The notes: generated from the sequence alone by a model not told the origin. Positions 26,846-36,356 are shown, numbered from the stretch's first letter. The stretch is DNA of 64,000 bases from Swaminathania salitolerans (GCF_007988945.1 NZ_BJVC01000003.1:186001-250000), one strand, 5' to 3'. Program-made: numbers and translations.

Positions 26846-28377
26846 TGCCGCGTCTTTTCCTGCTCTGCCTCGTCGCCATTCTGGGCCTTGCCGCGTCAGG
26901 CGTCGTCCGGGCCGCCGATCGCCCCGGCTTTCTCAGGGACGGGACCCTGACGGTCTGCACGAACCCGACGCTCCCGCCGATGACCTTCATCAACGGGAAC
27001 GATCTCTCCGCGCTGGACGGTTTCGACATCGATCTGGCCAGAGCGCTTGCGCGTTACTGGCATGTGGCGGCGCGCTTCGAGACCATGGATTTCGCTGGCA
27101 TGTTCCCCAGCCTTGCCGCCGGTCGCTGCGATCTCGTGATCAGCGGCGTGCTCAAGCAGCGGGCACGGGAGAAGCTGTTCGATGCCGTGCCCTATCTCGA
27201 GAGTTCGCCGGTCGTGGTCTCGAACGGAAGCGCGAAACCTGTCACGAGTTTCGATGCGCTGGCAGGCCAGACGCTCGCCATGCAATCGGGCACGAGCTAT
27301 GCGGCACGGATCGAGACCATCAACAAGGATCTGGTCGCGCGCAATCTGCCCCCGATCGTGATCCAGCAATATCCGAGCGAAGACCAGGTCGTGCAACAGG
27401 TCCTGCTCGGACGAACGCGGAATTTCCTCAGCCAGGATGTCGAGCTTTTCTACCGCTCCGCACAGCTCGGCGACAGGGTCCGGGTGATCTTCACGCCCAG
27501 AATGCCCGATTACGAGGAGCTGGCCATCTATCTCCGCAAGGAGGGGCAGGAGCGCGCCGCCCTCACCCGTGCCATCGATGCGCTGCGCCGGGACGGCACT
27601 CTGGAACGTCTGGAGCATAAATGGAATGTCGGCGCCTCGGCCCGCAATGCCCTCGGGGTTACGACATCGCGCCGCCGCTTCGACATGCCGGTCTTCCTTT
27701 CTGCCCTCTTTTCCCGGGCGTTCCTCAAAGGGGCGCTCATGACTCTCGTGATCGCGCTCGCATCCCACGCGATGGCCATCCTGATCTCGCTCCCGATCGC
27801 GCTCAAGCTCAATGCGCCCCGTTCCCTGTGGCACCCTTTTCTCTCGCTTTATGTCGGCGTTTTCAGGGGCGCGCCTACTCTTTTGCAGTTGCTGTTCATC
27901 TGGAATGCCCTGCCGCAATTCTTCCCGATCTTTCACGAGAGCTGGTTCTCGCCCTTTCTCGCGACATGGATCTGTCTCTCGATCAACGAATCCGCCTATC
28001 AGGTCGAGATCAACCGCGCGGCCCTGCGCGCGATCGACCCCGGGCAGATGGCCGGCGGCGAAGCGCTCGGGATGACGACCGGCCAGATCTACAGACATGT
28101 CATCTTTCCGCAGGCCTTGCGTGTCGCCCTTCCGCCTACGATCAACGAGTTCATCTCGCTTCTCAAGACGACCTCGCTCGCCTCCGTCATCTCGTTGCAG
28201 GAGCTCCTGTTCGTCACCCAGACGCAGGTCGCGCGGAGCTTCCAGTTCACCGAATATTACGCGGCAGCGCTCGTCTATTATCTCGCGATGGTCTTCGTCT
28301 TTCTGCACATACAGAAACACATCGAAAAACGGTTCGTCTGGGCCAGCCGCAACGGAGGGGGCGCTCATGACGCCTAA
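26845..28377 (+). CDS. ABC importer fusion: amino-acid-type binding protein plus permease
   Basis: A 510-residue protein. A signal peptide (residues 1-24, ending VRA-A) is followed by a family 3 solute-binding domain (LTVCTNPTLPPMTFINGND, GFDIDLARALAR, FAGMFPSLAAGRCDLVISG) to about residue 265. Residues about 285-500 are a His/Glu/Gln-type permease with the EAA-like loop INRAALRAIDPGQMAGGEALGMT. The binding domain would hang in the periplasm, tethered to its permease. Such fusions are known (for example GlnP of Gram-positive bacteria) but unusual in this group. It shares TGATG with the LysR stop and overlaps the ATPase gene by 11 bases. The family takes up polar amino acids or related small molecules. 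Confidence 0.9.
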   Translation: MPRLFLLCLVAILGLAASGVVRAADRPGFLRDGTLTVCTNPTLPPMTFINGNDLSALDGFDIDLARALARYWHVAARFETMDFAGMFPSLAAGRCDLVISGVLKQRAREKLFDAVPYLESSPVVVSNGSAKPVTSFDALAGQTLAMQSGTSYAARIETINKDLVARNLPPIVIQQYPSEDQVVQQVLLGRTRNFLSQDVELFYRSAQLGDRVRVIFTPRMPDYEELAIYLRKEGQERAALTRAIDALRRDGTLERLEHKWNVGASARNALGVTTSRRRFDMPVFLSALFSRAFLKGALMTLVIALASHAMAILISLPIALKLNAPRSLWHPFLSLYVGVFRGAPTLLQLLFIWNALPQFFPIFHESWFSPFLATWICLSINESAYQVEINRAALRAIDPGQMAGGEALGMTTGQIYRHVIFPQALRVALPPTINEFISLLKTTSLASVISLQELLFVTQTQVARSFQFTEYYAAALVYYLAMVFVFLHIQKHIEKRFVWASRNGGGAHDA

Positions 28378-29128
28378 TTCGCCACCCGATCCGCAAGCCG
28401 CGATCTCGATCCGGAAGATGAGCAAGTTCTACGGGGATTTCCTCGCTCTGGACCGGATCAGCATCGATATCGCCAGAGGCGAGAAGATCGTGGTTCTCGG
28501 CCCGTCCGGCTCGGGAAAATCGACCTTCATTCGCACGCTCAACCGGATCGAACCCCATGATAGCGGGGTGCTCATGATCGATGGCGCCATCGTCGATGAA
28601 ACCACCGGCCTGACGGAACTGCGTGGCGCGGTCGGGATGGTGTTCCAGAACTACAATCTTTTCCCGCATCTGACGGTTCTGGAAAACTGTACCCTTGCGC
28701 CGAGACTGGTACGCAGGGCGCATCGCGAGGCGACCGAAGCCCTCGCGCGCCAGTATCTTGCCCAGGTCGGTATTCTCGAACAGGCGGAGAAGTTCCCGAT
28801 CGCGCTCTCGGGAGGACAGCAGCAGCGCGTGGCGATCGCGCGGGCGCTCTGCATGGCGCCGGACGTGATCCTTTTCGACGAACCCACCGCCGCGCTCGAT
28901 CCGGAGGCGATCAAGGACGTGATCGGGATCATCGATACGCTCGCCGAGCGCGGGATCACCATCATATGCGTGACGCATGAAATGGGGTTCGCACGCCATA
29001 TTGCCGACCGTGTCCTGTTCATGGATCGCGGCTGCCTGATAGAGACGGCTCCCCCGGACCGTTTCTTTACCGCGCCAGGCACCGAGCGGGCAAAGCAGTT
29101 CCTCGCACAGTTGATCCATCACGAATAA
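28367..29128 (+). CDS. ABC importer ATPase, polar amino acid type
   Basis: A 253-residue nucleotide-binding subunit. Walker A is GPSGSGKST near residue 46, the Q-loop MVFQNYNLFPH is the form typical of polar amino acid importers such as GlnQ and HisP, the signature is LSGGQQQR, Walker B is VILFDEPTAALD, and the switch His is in CVTHEMGFA. It powers the fused binding-protein/permease encoded directly upstream, with which it overlaps by 11 bases. Confidence 0.93.
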   Translation: MTPNSPPDPQAAISIRKMSKFYGDFLALDRISIDIARGEKIVVLGPSGSGKSTFIRTLNRIEPHDSGVLMIDGAIVDETTGLTELRGAVGMVFQNYNLFPHLTVLENCTLAPRLVRRAHREATEALARQYLAQVGILEQAEKFPIALSGGQQQRVAIARALCMAPDVILFDEPTAALDPEAIKDVIGIIDTLAERGITIICVTHEMGFARHIADRVLFMDRGCLIETAPPDRFFTAPGTERAKQFLAQLIHHE

Positions 29129-29235
29129 CGGCCATGGATAGCATTGGGGCAAACTGAGCTTTGGCTTTTTGCAATCGAACGGCATGTCGTTTCGCCTCTT
29201 CAATGACAAGGACACCACTCCGGGGAGCCCTTTTC

Positions 29236-31632
29236 ATGACGATCCATCCGCCAAGGGGATTCCGTACTCTGACAGGCACGGCGCTCTCCCTCTCCGCGCG
29301 ACTTCTGCTCGGCGGAGCCGCTCCGGGCGGGATGATCCTGACGGGGGCACTCATTACCGGCGCGCTGTGGCAGGGGGCGACGCCCGCCGAGGCCAGCCCG
29401 CACAAGACAGTTGCCCCGTCAGCTGCCCCTGCTTCGGGCACGGCATCTGCTACGGCTCGGGGCGCGGCATCGGGCACGAAGAGCGCCGCACATGGAAGGC
29501 CCCGCGCCCATCGATCGCGCCCCGGGAAGAGCCATGCCCGCCCCGAAGCCATACAGGTCAGAGGATCGCGAGCGCAACGCTTCCTGACCACGGCCGCCAC
29601 GGTCAACGTGCTGAGCGGACGCGAATTGCGCGCGCTCAACATCGTAAGCCCCAAGGATATCGCGGCCTATACGCCGGGTCTGACCGCGGTGAATGCCACC
29701 TCCGGCAGCACGCCGATTTTTTCCATACGCGGGATCGGGCTCGACGATTACACCGGCAACAATATGGGTGGGATCGGAATCTACCAGGACGGGGTCTTTG
29801 CCCCTTATCCCGTGTTCTACACGGGTCAGATGTTCGACACGCAATCCGTGGCCGTCGAAAAGGGGCCGCAGGGCTTCGAATACGGTCGCAGCAGCACGGG
29901 CGGCAATATCGCCATCGAAACGATCAAACCGGACGGGAAATTCGGCGGCTATGTCGATTGGGGCTATAGCAGCTATGGCACGAACACGGCGCGCGCCGCA
30001 CTCAACGTTCCGGTTACGGACAGGATCCAGGATCGCGTGTCGTTCAGCTATATCAACGGCGATGGCTGGCAACGCGACATCCATACCGGCAGACGTTACG
30101 GCTCGCAGGACCAGCTCGGGCTGCGGAACCTGACGCGCTTCCTGATCGACGATCGCTCGAGTCTGTTGCTGAACATCCATTATACCCGCGACAAGGGCAT
30201 CTCCATGTCGCCTCAGGACACGAATGGCGACGCCGTGAACGGGTTCCCCACGGGGACGATCGGCGTCGGTCCCGATGCCGCCTATAATGCCGTCAATGTC
30301 GGCAATAACCGCGTGGGGCGCAACGAAAATGGCGGCGGCGTTTCCCTCCGCTACACGCGTGATTTCGACTGGGGACAATTCGTCTCGACAACGGCTTTCG
30401 ATGCTTTTCGCCGGGACGATTACGACAATTACGATGGCGAATCGGTCAATGTCGGGGATTATCACTGGAACGATACATCCCTGGCCCAGTCCCATGACAT
30501 GCATCTCCAGATGGATCTGACCCGGCGCTTTCATCTGAAGATCGGTGTGTACGAGTCCTGGGACAAGATCAACGGTGCCTATACGAGCTACAGGTCGTTT
30601 CTTCTGGACGTTCCCAACGGCAATCTGACCGATCGCTTCGTGCAGCAGAACGTCTCGACCGGCCTCTATCTGCATACGGTCACGCGGGTTCTGGAAAATC
30701 TCGATTTCATCGCCTCGGGTCGTTTTTCATGGGACGATCGCGGGTTCAATGGCGGGACGATCGACGATGCGGGCGCGCTGACAACGAAAGGCGCCTATCT
30801 CTCACGGCTCAATACGAGCCACGCCTATGTGCGTCTGACGGGTCGTGTCGGGTTGCGCTACACGATCGTGCCCGGCACCCAGGTCTATGCGACGATCTCG
30901 AACGGTTACAAGGCGGGCGCCTATTTCGCGGCGCCTGTCTCGGCCCCGCAGGCGCTCGATTACGTGCGGCCCGAAAACATGATCGCCTATGAAATCGGCG
31001 CCAAGACCAGCCTTCTGCGAAATCACGTCCAGATCGAAGGTGCCCTTTTCGATTACGAGTATCATAACCGCCAGACCCTGTTCGTCGCCGAGATGCCGAT
31101 GAACATCACCTCGCTCAGCCTCGGCCCGATCCCGCGGGCGCGTACGCGCGGCGGAGAACTCTCGAGCACACTGCACGATCTGGTTCCGGATCTCGATCTG
31201 CGCGGCAGTTTTGCCTATCTTGATGCCCAGAATACCAGCCCAGTCGATTCGATCGGCGGTCTGCCGCTCCTCTCTTCCGTCACGGCCCATTCGGTGCTCC
31301 CCTTCGCGCCCCGGTTTTCCTGGAATGCCGTCGCGCGATACGGCATCGACCTGCCCCGCGCCTATCGCATGACGCTTCAGACCAGCTACACATGGAAGGA
31401 CAACATGCTCCTCGCGCTCGGCGATCCGAACGGCATCACGGACAAGATCAGCGCGCTGGGTATGCGCATGGAGATCGGCCCGAAAACCGGAAAATGGACG
31501 GCAGCCGTCTATGTCGACAACATGCTGAACAAACACGGCAATACCTATTCCTTCACCGGAAGCGACAACAGCCGGGTCCAGTTCCTTCAGACGCCACGCT
31601 GGGTCGGGTGCGACCTGCGCTACAATTTCTGA
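29236..31632 (+). CDS. TonB-dependent outer-membrane receptor
   Basis: A 798-residue receptor. A signal region (residues 1-54) is followed by an Ala/Ser/Pro-rich linker, a TonB-box-like EAIQVRG near residue 95, a plug domain (NVLSGRELRALNIVSPKDIA, then IFSIRGIGLDDY) and a 22-strand barrel ending in RWVGCDLRYNF with terminal Phe. It imports a compound too large or too scarce for porins. A GGGGAG site lies 8 bases before ATG 29236. Its stop overlaps the next start by ATGA, tying it to the isomerase gene. Together with the ABC importer upstream it would give a full outer-to-inner membrane route. Siderophore use is possible, but the catabolic neighbours suggest an organic substrate. Confidence 0.9.
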   Translation: MTIHPPRGFRTLTGTALSLSARLLLGGAAPGGMILTGALITGALWQGATPAEASPHKTVAPSAAPASGTASATARGAASGTKSAAHGRPRAHRSRPGKSHARPEAIQVRGSRAQRFLTTAATVNVLSGRELRALNIVSPKDIAAYTPGLTAVNATSGSTPIFSIRGIGLDDYTGNNMGGIGIYQDGVFAPYPVFYTGQMFDTQSVAVEKGPQGFEYGRSSTGGNIAIETIKPDGKFGGYVDWGYSSYGTNTARAALNVPVTDRIQDRVSFSYINGDGWQRDIHTGRRYGSQDQLGLRNLTRFLIDDRSSLLLNIHYTRDKGISMSPQDTNGDAVNGFPTGTIGVGPDAAYNAVNVGNNRVGRNENGGGVSLRYTRDFDWGQFVSTTAFDAFRRDDYDNYDGESVNVGDYHWNDTSLAQSHDMHLQMDLTRRFHLKIGVYESWDKINGAYTSYRSFLLDVPNGNLTDRFVQQNVSTGLYLHTVTRVLENLDFIASGRFSWDDRGFNGGTIDDAGALTTKGAYLSRLNTSHAYVRLTGRVGLRYTIVPGTQVYATISNGYKAGAYFAAPVSAPQALDYVRPENMIAYEIGAKTSLLRNHVQIEGALFDYEYHNRQTLFVAEMPMNITSLSLGPIPRARTRGGELSSTLHDLVPDLDLRGSFAYLDAQNTSPVDSIGGLPLLSSVTAHSVLPFAPRFSWNAVARYGIDLPRAYRMTLQTSYTWKDNMLLALGDPNGITDKISALGMRMEIGPKTGKWTAAVYVDNMLNKHGNTYSFTGSDNSRVQFLQTPRWVGCDLRYNF

Positions 31633-32498
31633 TGACGATGCGCCTCGAGACCTTTCGCACGCTCTGGGGCGATGCCCGCCCGTGGTCGGACAGCATCGCC
31701 GAGGCACGAGGCGAGGGATTCGACGGCATCGAGGGGCGCATCCCGCAGCAGGACCTTCTTCCGGCCTGTCGCGCGGCCCTCCGGGAGGCGGAGGTGCCAT
31801 TCATCGCCATTGCAATGACGGGCGGCGGCGTTCTTCCGCGACAGGCGGCGGGACTCGCCGACCATCTGGCGGATCTCGACGATGCCCTTGCGCGCGCGAC
31901 GCTTCTCGCGCCGCGTTTCGTCAATATTCTCGGCGGCAACGATCGCTGGGGGGCTGCGCAGCAGGCGGAATTCATCGGCGCTGCGCTGCGCCTCGGTCGC
32001 AAACACGGCCTGACATTGAGTTTCGAGACCCATCGCGCGCGTATCTGCGCAACGCCCTGGGTGACCCTCGATGTGATCCGACAGGTGCCGGACGCCCTGT
32101 TCACGGCCGATATCAGCCACTGGGTCGTGGGCTGCGAGCGCCTGCTGGACGATCCCTGCGACGATTTCGGCCCGTTCGTCGCACGGGTCCATCATGTTCA
32201 GGCCCGGGTCGGATACGATCAGGGACCGCAGGTCTCCCACCCCGCCGCTCCCGAACACGCGCGCGCCCTGGCTTTCCATCAGGGATTCTGGCGCGAAATA
32301 TGGCACGATCAGGCGCGACGCGGATACGAAGTCACGACGCTGACGCCGGAATGCGGTCCTGACGGCTACACCCAGACCCTGCCCTTTACCCATCTGCCCC
32401 TTGCGGACCGCTTCGAGATGAATCGCTGGTTGCGGCGCGCACAGGTCAGTTCCTTTGCAGAAAGCTTCCCTGCATCACCGACAAGAGAGAGGTCCTGA
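31632..32498 (+). CDS. TIM-barrel sugar isomerase/epimerase family protein
   Basis: A 288-residue protein of the xylose-isomerase-like superfamily (AP endonuclease family 2 fold). Features are GFDGIEGRIPQ near the start, RFVNILGGNDRW, LTLSFETHRARICATPW with the first metal ligand Glu, and ALFTADISHWVVGCER with Asp and His ligands, later ARVHHVQARVG. Such enzymes isomerise or epimerise keto-sugars or act on related polyols. Its start overlaps the receptor stop, and the oxygenase gene starts 1 base after its stop. Substrate unknown. Confidence 0.8.
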   Translation: MTMRLETFRTLWGDARPWSDSIAEARGEGFDGIEGRIPQQDLLPACRAALREAEVPFIAIAMTGGGVLPRQAAGLADHLADLDDALARATLLAPRFVNILGGNDRWGAAQQAEFIGAALRLGRKHGLTLSFETHRARICATPWVTLDVIRQVPDALFTADISHWVVGCERLLDDPCDDFGPFVARVHHVQARVGYDQGPQVSHPAAPEHARALAFHQGFWREIWHDQARRGYEVTTLTPECGPDGYTQTLPFTHLPLADRFEMNRWLRRAQVSSFAESFPASPTRERS

Positions 32499-32499
32499 C

Positions 32500-33534
32500 A
32501 TGACAGAAGAGACGTTCACGTCCATTCCGGTGATCGATATCGCCGGGCTGTATTCGACCGAAAAGGCCGATCGTCAGAAGGTTGCGGATACGTTGCATCA
32601 TGCCGCCAGCAAGATCGGCTTCTTCTATATTGCCGGCCATCGGGTGACGGAGGATCTGATCGCGGATGTACGCAGCGCCGCCCGGGATTTCTTCTCCCAG
32701 CCCTTCGAGAAGAAGATGGAGCATTATATAGGCGCCTCGGCCTCGCATAAGGGGTTCGTTCCCGAAGGGGAGGAGATCTACAACAAGGCGCGTCCGGATC
32801 ACAAGGAAGCCTTCGATATCGGTTACGAGGTTCCGGCCGACCACCCGCTCGTGACGGCGGGAACACCGCTTCTCGGGCCGAATGACTGGCCTGCGCTTCC
32901 CGGTTTCCGCGAGCGCGCCACGGCCTATTACAATGCCGTCTTCGATCTGGGACGTGTGCTGTTCCGCGGTTTCGCCCTCGCGCTCGGACTGGACGAACAC
33001 GCTTTCGACGACGTCGCGCAATTTCCGCCCTCGAAACTGCGCATGATCCACTATCCCTTCGACGGCGAAGCCCGGGACGCGCCCGGAATCGGCGCCCATA
33101 CGGATTATGAGTGCTTCACCATCCTTCTGGCGGATCAGCCGGGGCTGGAGGTCCTGAACGGGAACGGGGAGTGGATCGACGCCCCGCCGATTCCGGGCAG
33201 CTTCGTCGTCAATATCGGAGACATGCTGGAAATGATGACGGCCGGCGCGTTCGTGGCCACGGCGCATCGCGTACGCAGCGTGAAGGAGGAGCGCTATTCC
33301 TTTCCGCTTTTCTACGCCTGCGACTATCACCATGAGATCCGTCCCCTTCCCGCCTTCGACAAGGGCGATACGGAATATGCGGCGGTCAGGATCGGAGACC
33401 ACATGTGGGCACAGGCCATGCAGACATATGCCTATCTCATCGCCCGGCGCGAACGGGGCGAGATCGCCCTGCCGGAGGGTACGCGTCGCACCAATAGCTT
33501 CGGCCACTTCACCAGAACGGGTGTGACGCCATGA
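32500..33534 (+). CDS. Isopenicillin N synthase-like Fe(II) oxygenase
   Basis: A 344-residue non-haem iron enzyme. The N-terminal DIOX_N domain starts IPVIDIAGLYSTEKADRQKV. The iron site is His and Asp in IGAHTDYECFTILL and the distal His in ATAHRVRSV; the 2-oxoglutarate Arg is in ERYSFPLFYA (R-x-S-x-P). It probably hydroxylates or otherwise oxidises a small substrate using 2-oxoglutarate and O2. GAGAGG lies upstream of ATG 32500. It overlaps the aldolase gene by ATGA, so its product may feed the aldolase. Family members also make ethylene or act on gibberellin and amino acids; nothing here selects one. Confidence 0.85.
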   Translation: MTEETFTSIPVIDIAGLYSTEKADRQKVADTLHHAASKIGFFYIAGHRVTEDLIADVRSAARDFFSQPFEKKMEHYIGASASHKGFVPEGEEIYNKARPDHKEAFDIGYEVPADHPLVTAGTPLLGPNDWPALPGFRERATAYYNAVFDLGRVLFRGFALALGLDEHAFDDVAQFPPSKLRMIHYPFDGEARDAPGIGAHTDYECFTILLADQPGLEVLNGNGEWIDAPPIPGSFVVNIGDMLEMMTAGAFVATAHRVRSVKEERYSFPLFYACDYHHEIRPLPAFDKGDTEYAAVRIGDHMWAQAMQTYAYLIARRERGEIALPEGTRRTNSFGHFTRTGVTP

Positions 33535-34265
33535 CGCTTCAGACAGAACAGGCACTGCGCGAGGAACTCGCTGCGGCCTACAGGCTCTACGCGCAGTTCG
33601 GCCTGACCGATATGGTCTATACCCATCTCTCGGTGCGTCTCCCCGGAGAGGGTCACCGCTTTCTGGTCAATCCCTACGGGTTTCTGTTCGAAGAAATCAC
33701 GGCGAGCATGCTCGTGGTGGTGGATTCCGAGGGGCACCCCCAGCAGGAGACGCCTTTTCCGGTCAATCCGGCAGGGTTCGTGATCCACTCCGCCGTGCAT
33801 CGCGCCCATCCCGACGCGGCCTGCGTCATGCACAGCCATACGCTGGCAGGCATGGCCATAGCCGCCCAGAAAGACGGTATCCTGCCGCTGAACCAGATCA
33901 ATATGGAGTTTTACGGGCGTATCGGCTTTCATCCCTATGAAGGCATCGCCGCCGAAGACAACATGAGCGAACGCGAAAGGCTCGTGCGCGATCTGGGCGA
34001 TCATATGGGGCTGATACTGCAGAATCACGGGCTGCTGACCGTCGGCAGCTCGGTGGCTCAGGCTTTTTATCGCATGTATTATCTGGAACAGGCCTGCCGC
34101 ATACAGCTCGCCGCGCAATCGACCGGCGCAGCGCTTCACTGCCCGAGCGAAGCGGAGATCCTGCGCGCGCGCAGACAATTCGAGACCGATCCCGATCAGG
34201 GGCAGATGATCTGGAAAGCCCTGCGCCGCAAGCTCGACCGCGAGCAACCTGATTACCAGAACTGA
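33531..34265 (+). CDS. Class II aldolase/adducin family protein
   Basis: A 244-residue metal-dependent aldolase or decarboxylase of the fuculose-phosphate/ribulose-phosphate epimerase fold. Zinc ligands are visible in CVMHSHTLAGMAIA (His-Ser-His) and LILQNHGLLTVG (His). The start AAAYRLYAQFGLTDMVYTHLSVRLPG and FLVNPYGFLFEEI are typical. It is the last gene of the run starting at the LysR gene and is followed by a strong terminator. Likely performs a C-C bond cleavage on the compound modified by the oxygenase. Confidence 0.88.
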   Translation: MTLQTEQALREELAAAYRLYAQFGLTDMVYTHLSVRLPGEGHRFLVNPYGFLFEEITASMLVVVDSEGHPQQETPFPVNPAGFVIHSAVHRAHPDAACVMHSHTLAGMAIAAQKDGILPLNQINMEFYGRIGFHPYEGIAAEDNMSERERLVRDLGDHMGLILQNHGLLTVGSSVAQAFYRMYYLEQACRIQLAAQSTGAALHCPSEAEILRARRQFETDPDQGQMIWKALRRKLDREQPDYQN

Positions 34266-34280
34266 GAACCGGGGACAGGA

Positions 34281-34310
34281 GACCGGCAATAGGGGAACCG
34301 GGAATAGGGG
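34281..34310. repeat. Tandem repeat, 2 x 15 bp
   Basis: GACCGGCAATAGGGG and AACCGGGAATAGGGG lie side by side just past the aldolase stop, with a decayed partial copy after them. Confidence 0.55.
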
Positions 34311-34389
34311 ATAGGAGGCCCGGATGCCCCTGACCGCCGGTTTGCCCCCCTGTCGTCGCCCCCCCTGTCGTCTCATGATGGAAACCGCA

Positions 34390-34420
34390 AAAAAGGCGGG
34401 GCTTTGCGGCCCCGCCTTTT
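34390..34420. terminator. Bidirectional rho-independent terminator
   Basis: GGCGGGGC (34395-34402) pairs with GCCCCGCC (34409-34416), with an A-run before and a T-run after. It can stop the rightward oxygenase/aldolase operon and the leftward polyol permease gene that ends at 34485. Confidence 0.88.
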
Positions 34421-34484
34421 CTTTCCCCTCGTCTCAAGGAGGGAAACGCTCCGCCCGGTCGGCTCCGACCGGGCGGGATACCGA

Positions 34485-35828
34485 TCAGTGACTGATCGCC
34501 TTTGCCGCAGCGCGGGTCTCGGCGAGATGGGCCTCGACTTCCGGATCCAGCTTCAGGAAGTAGGTCATCACGGCGCTGATGAAATAGATGATGGAATAGA
34601 CGACCATGACACCGAAGACACCGAAGGACGGCTCGAAGATATAGACGATGGCCGGGCCGATCCAGACGCTCGCACCGGCGCCGAGATTCAGCAGCGACAT
34701 CGCAGCCGCTTTGTTTTCCGGTGCCAGATAGGGCATCAGGGCCGAGAGCGGCACATAGCCAGCCAGGGTCATGCCATAGAAGGCACCGGCGATCATGACG
34801 ACGAACAGATGGTCGGGTCCCAGCATGGTGGGGGCGAAATACAGCGCCATGGTGCTGAGAGTCGATCCGATACCGCCCATGATCATGGTCGTGTAGCGCC
34901 AGCTCAGCTTGTCGCTCACAATGCCCAGGAACAGGTTGAAGAAGATGTTGCTGATGAAGATGGCCTGAAGCACAGCCAGCCACTGGCCCATGGTGAAGCC
35001 GAGCGTATGGGTGAAGTAGAGCGGCATGAACACCAGGAAGCCGAATTCGGCCGAGGTATTGATGGCGCGCACGATGCAGCCGATGCCGACTTTCGGGCGC
35101 TGCCAGCCAATGGCCAGAGACATGAACAGCGTCTTGAGCGCACCGTTGTTTCCGGCTTCGACACGGGGCACGCGCTGCATGCCGATCAGGGCAAGACCAC
35201 CGCCGAAAACCACGAAGCCCAGAGCGACCCACAAGGTGGCATAGCTGCCGAGGACAGGAAGAAGCAGACCGGCAAGCGTCGTTCCGAGCGTCGGCAGACC
35301 GGCCGTGAAGCAGAACCAGAACCAGCCGACGGCGGAGCCGAGTTTCTGCACGGGTGCGGTATTCACCACCCATACCAGAAAGCCGAAAGCAAAGAGCGGA
35401 TAGCCGAAACCGCGCAGACCGTAAAAGAGCGTGATCAGCGTCCAGGACTTGGAGGGCAGGGCGAAACCGAGAAATCCGATCTGGAATGCGATCCAGATTC
35501 CCAGCCCGACCAGCATGACCCGACGGCTGCCCCACATGTCGGAGAGGGCACCGGAGAGCCATGCCGAGATAGCGGCCGTCAGACCGTAGATCGTGAAGAG
35601 ACCGGCGACGTCATGCTCCTGGAAGCCGAGACCGACGAGATAGGGGGAGAGATATCCGCTCTCCACGCCGTCTCCGATCATGAAGAGCAACGTACCGACA
35701 AAACCCCAGATCATGACCGGCGGAATACCCGCCCATGAAACGAACCGTTCGAAAGCCGTTTTCGGCTCGAGTTCCGGCACGGTGCCGGCTAAAGGCCGTG
35801 CGCCCCCGACGAATGTACCGCCTGCCAT
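34485..35828 (-). CDS. MFS polyol permease family transporter
   Basis: A 447-residue inner-membrane protein with about 12 membrane helices. The N-terminal stretch FVSWAGIPPVMIWGFVGTLL, then DGVESGYLSPYLVGLGF, is characteristic of ribitol/D-arabitol/xylitol-type polyol permeases (RbtT/DalT group). The loop 2-3 motif reads GALSDMWGSRRVML. The ATG at 35828 follows a CCAGGAGAC ribosome site. It diverges from transketolase and a polyol-dehydrogenase-like SDR gene across an AT-rich 528-base gap, which supports uptake of a sugar alcohol. Confidence 0.87.
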   Translation of the reverse strand: MAGGTFVGGARPLAGTVPELEPKTAFERFVSWAGIPPVMIWGFVGTLLFMIGDGVESGYLSPYLVGLGFQEHDVAGLFTIYGLTAAISAWLSGALSDMWGSRRVMLVGLGIWIAFQIGFLGFALPSKSWTLITLFYGLRGFGYPLFAFGFLVWVVNTAPVQKLGSAVGWFWFCFTAGLPTLGTTLAGLLLPVLGSYATLWVALGFVVFGGGLALIGMQRVPRVEAGNNGALKTLFMSLAIGWQRPKVGIGCIVRAINTSAEFGFLVFMPLYFTHTLGFTMGQWLAVLQAIFISNIFFNLFLGIVSDKLSWRYTTMIMGGIGSTLSTMALYFAPTMLGPDHLFVVMIAGAFYGMTLAGYVPLSALMPYLAPENKAAAMSLLNLGAGASVWIGPAIVYIFEPSFGVFGVMVVYSIIYFISAVMTYFLKLDPEVEAHLAETRAAAKAISH

Positions 35829-35839
35829 AATGTGTCTCC

Positions 35840-36340
35840 TGGTCTTTCTGTAAGGCGTCCTGCTGCGGAACAGCGCGCCTGGCTTTCCTCCTTTGCGCGG
35901 CTTTGATCCTCCCTGCAAATCACAAAAAAGAGTTAAATATACCAAAAGCGGTGTTCTTATGAGACATACGCCTCAGACGCTCCGACAGGATGACGCCAAG
36001 TTAATGAAAAAATTTTGAGTTTACAATCAATCCCAACCAAGGAGAGACAAAGAAGAAAGTTCAACGCAAGAACATGATATGGTCTCATCCAGATAATCCT
36101 ATCGAACATTAACCAGTTATATAAACACTGTTTCTTACTGTATATAATAGTATTCATATTATACGGAATTGACCCAATCACTCCTGAGTATATTTCTTTA
36201 TTTTTATTCTAATAGAACCTGGATTGTCTTGTATTACGCAATCGTGACCGTTCCAGAAAATTTTGAACGTATCATAAAATTTCCTTAATACATATCATTT
36301 CATCCCAAAGCTAACACGGGCAAACCGGGCTTCCACGAAC
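35840..36340. other. AT-rich intergenic island with divergent promoters
   Basis: This gap of about 500 bases between the permease and transketolase genes is strikingly richer in A and T than anything else in the window, with runs such as TATATAATAGTATTCATATT. It must hold both promoters and perhaps binding sites for a nucleoid protein. A 74-codon leftward frame at 35957-36181 is not convincing as a gene. No clear operator palindrome was found. Confidence 0.55.
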
Positions 36341-36356
36341 TGAACGAGCGAGTGTG

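Noticed and set aside
35957-36181. A 74-codon leftward frame in the AT-rich island
   Set aside because: Composition is random AT-rich, no good ribosome site, no similarity, and it would overlap the promoter region of two divergent genes.
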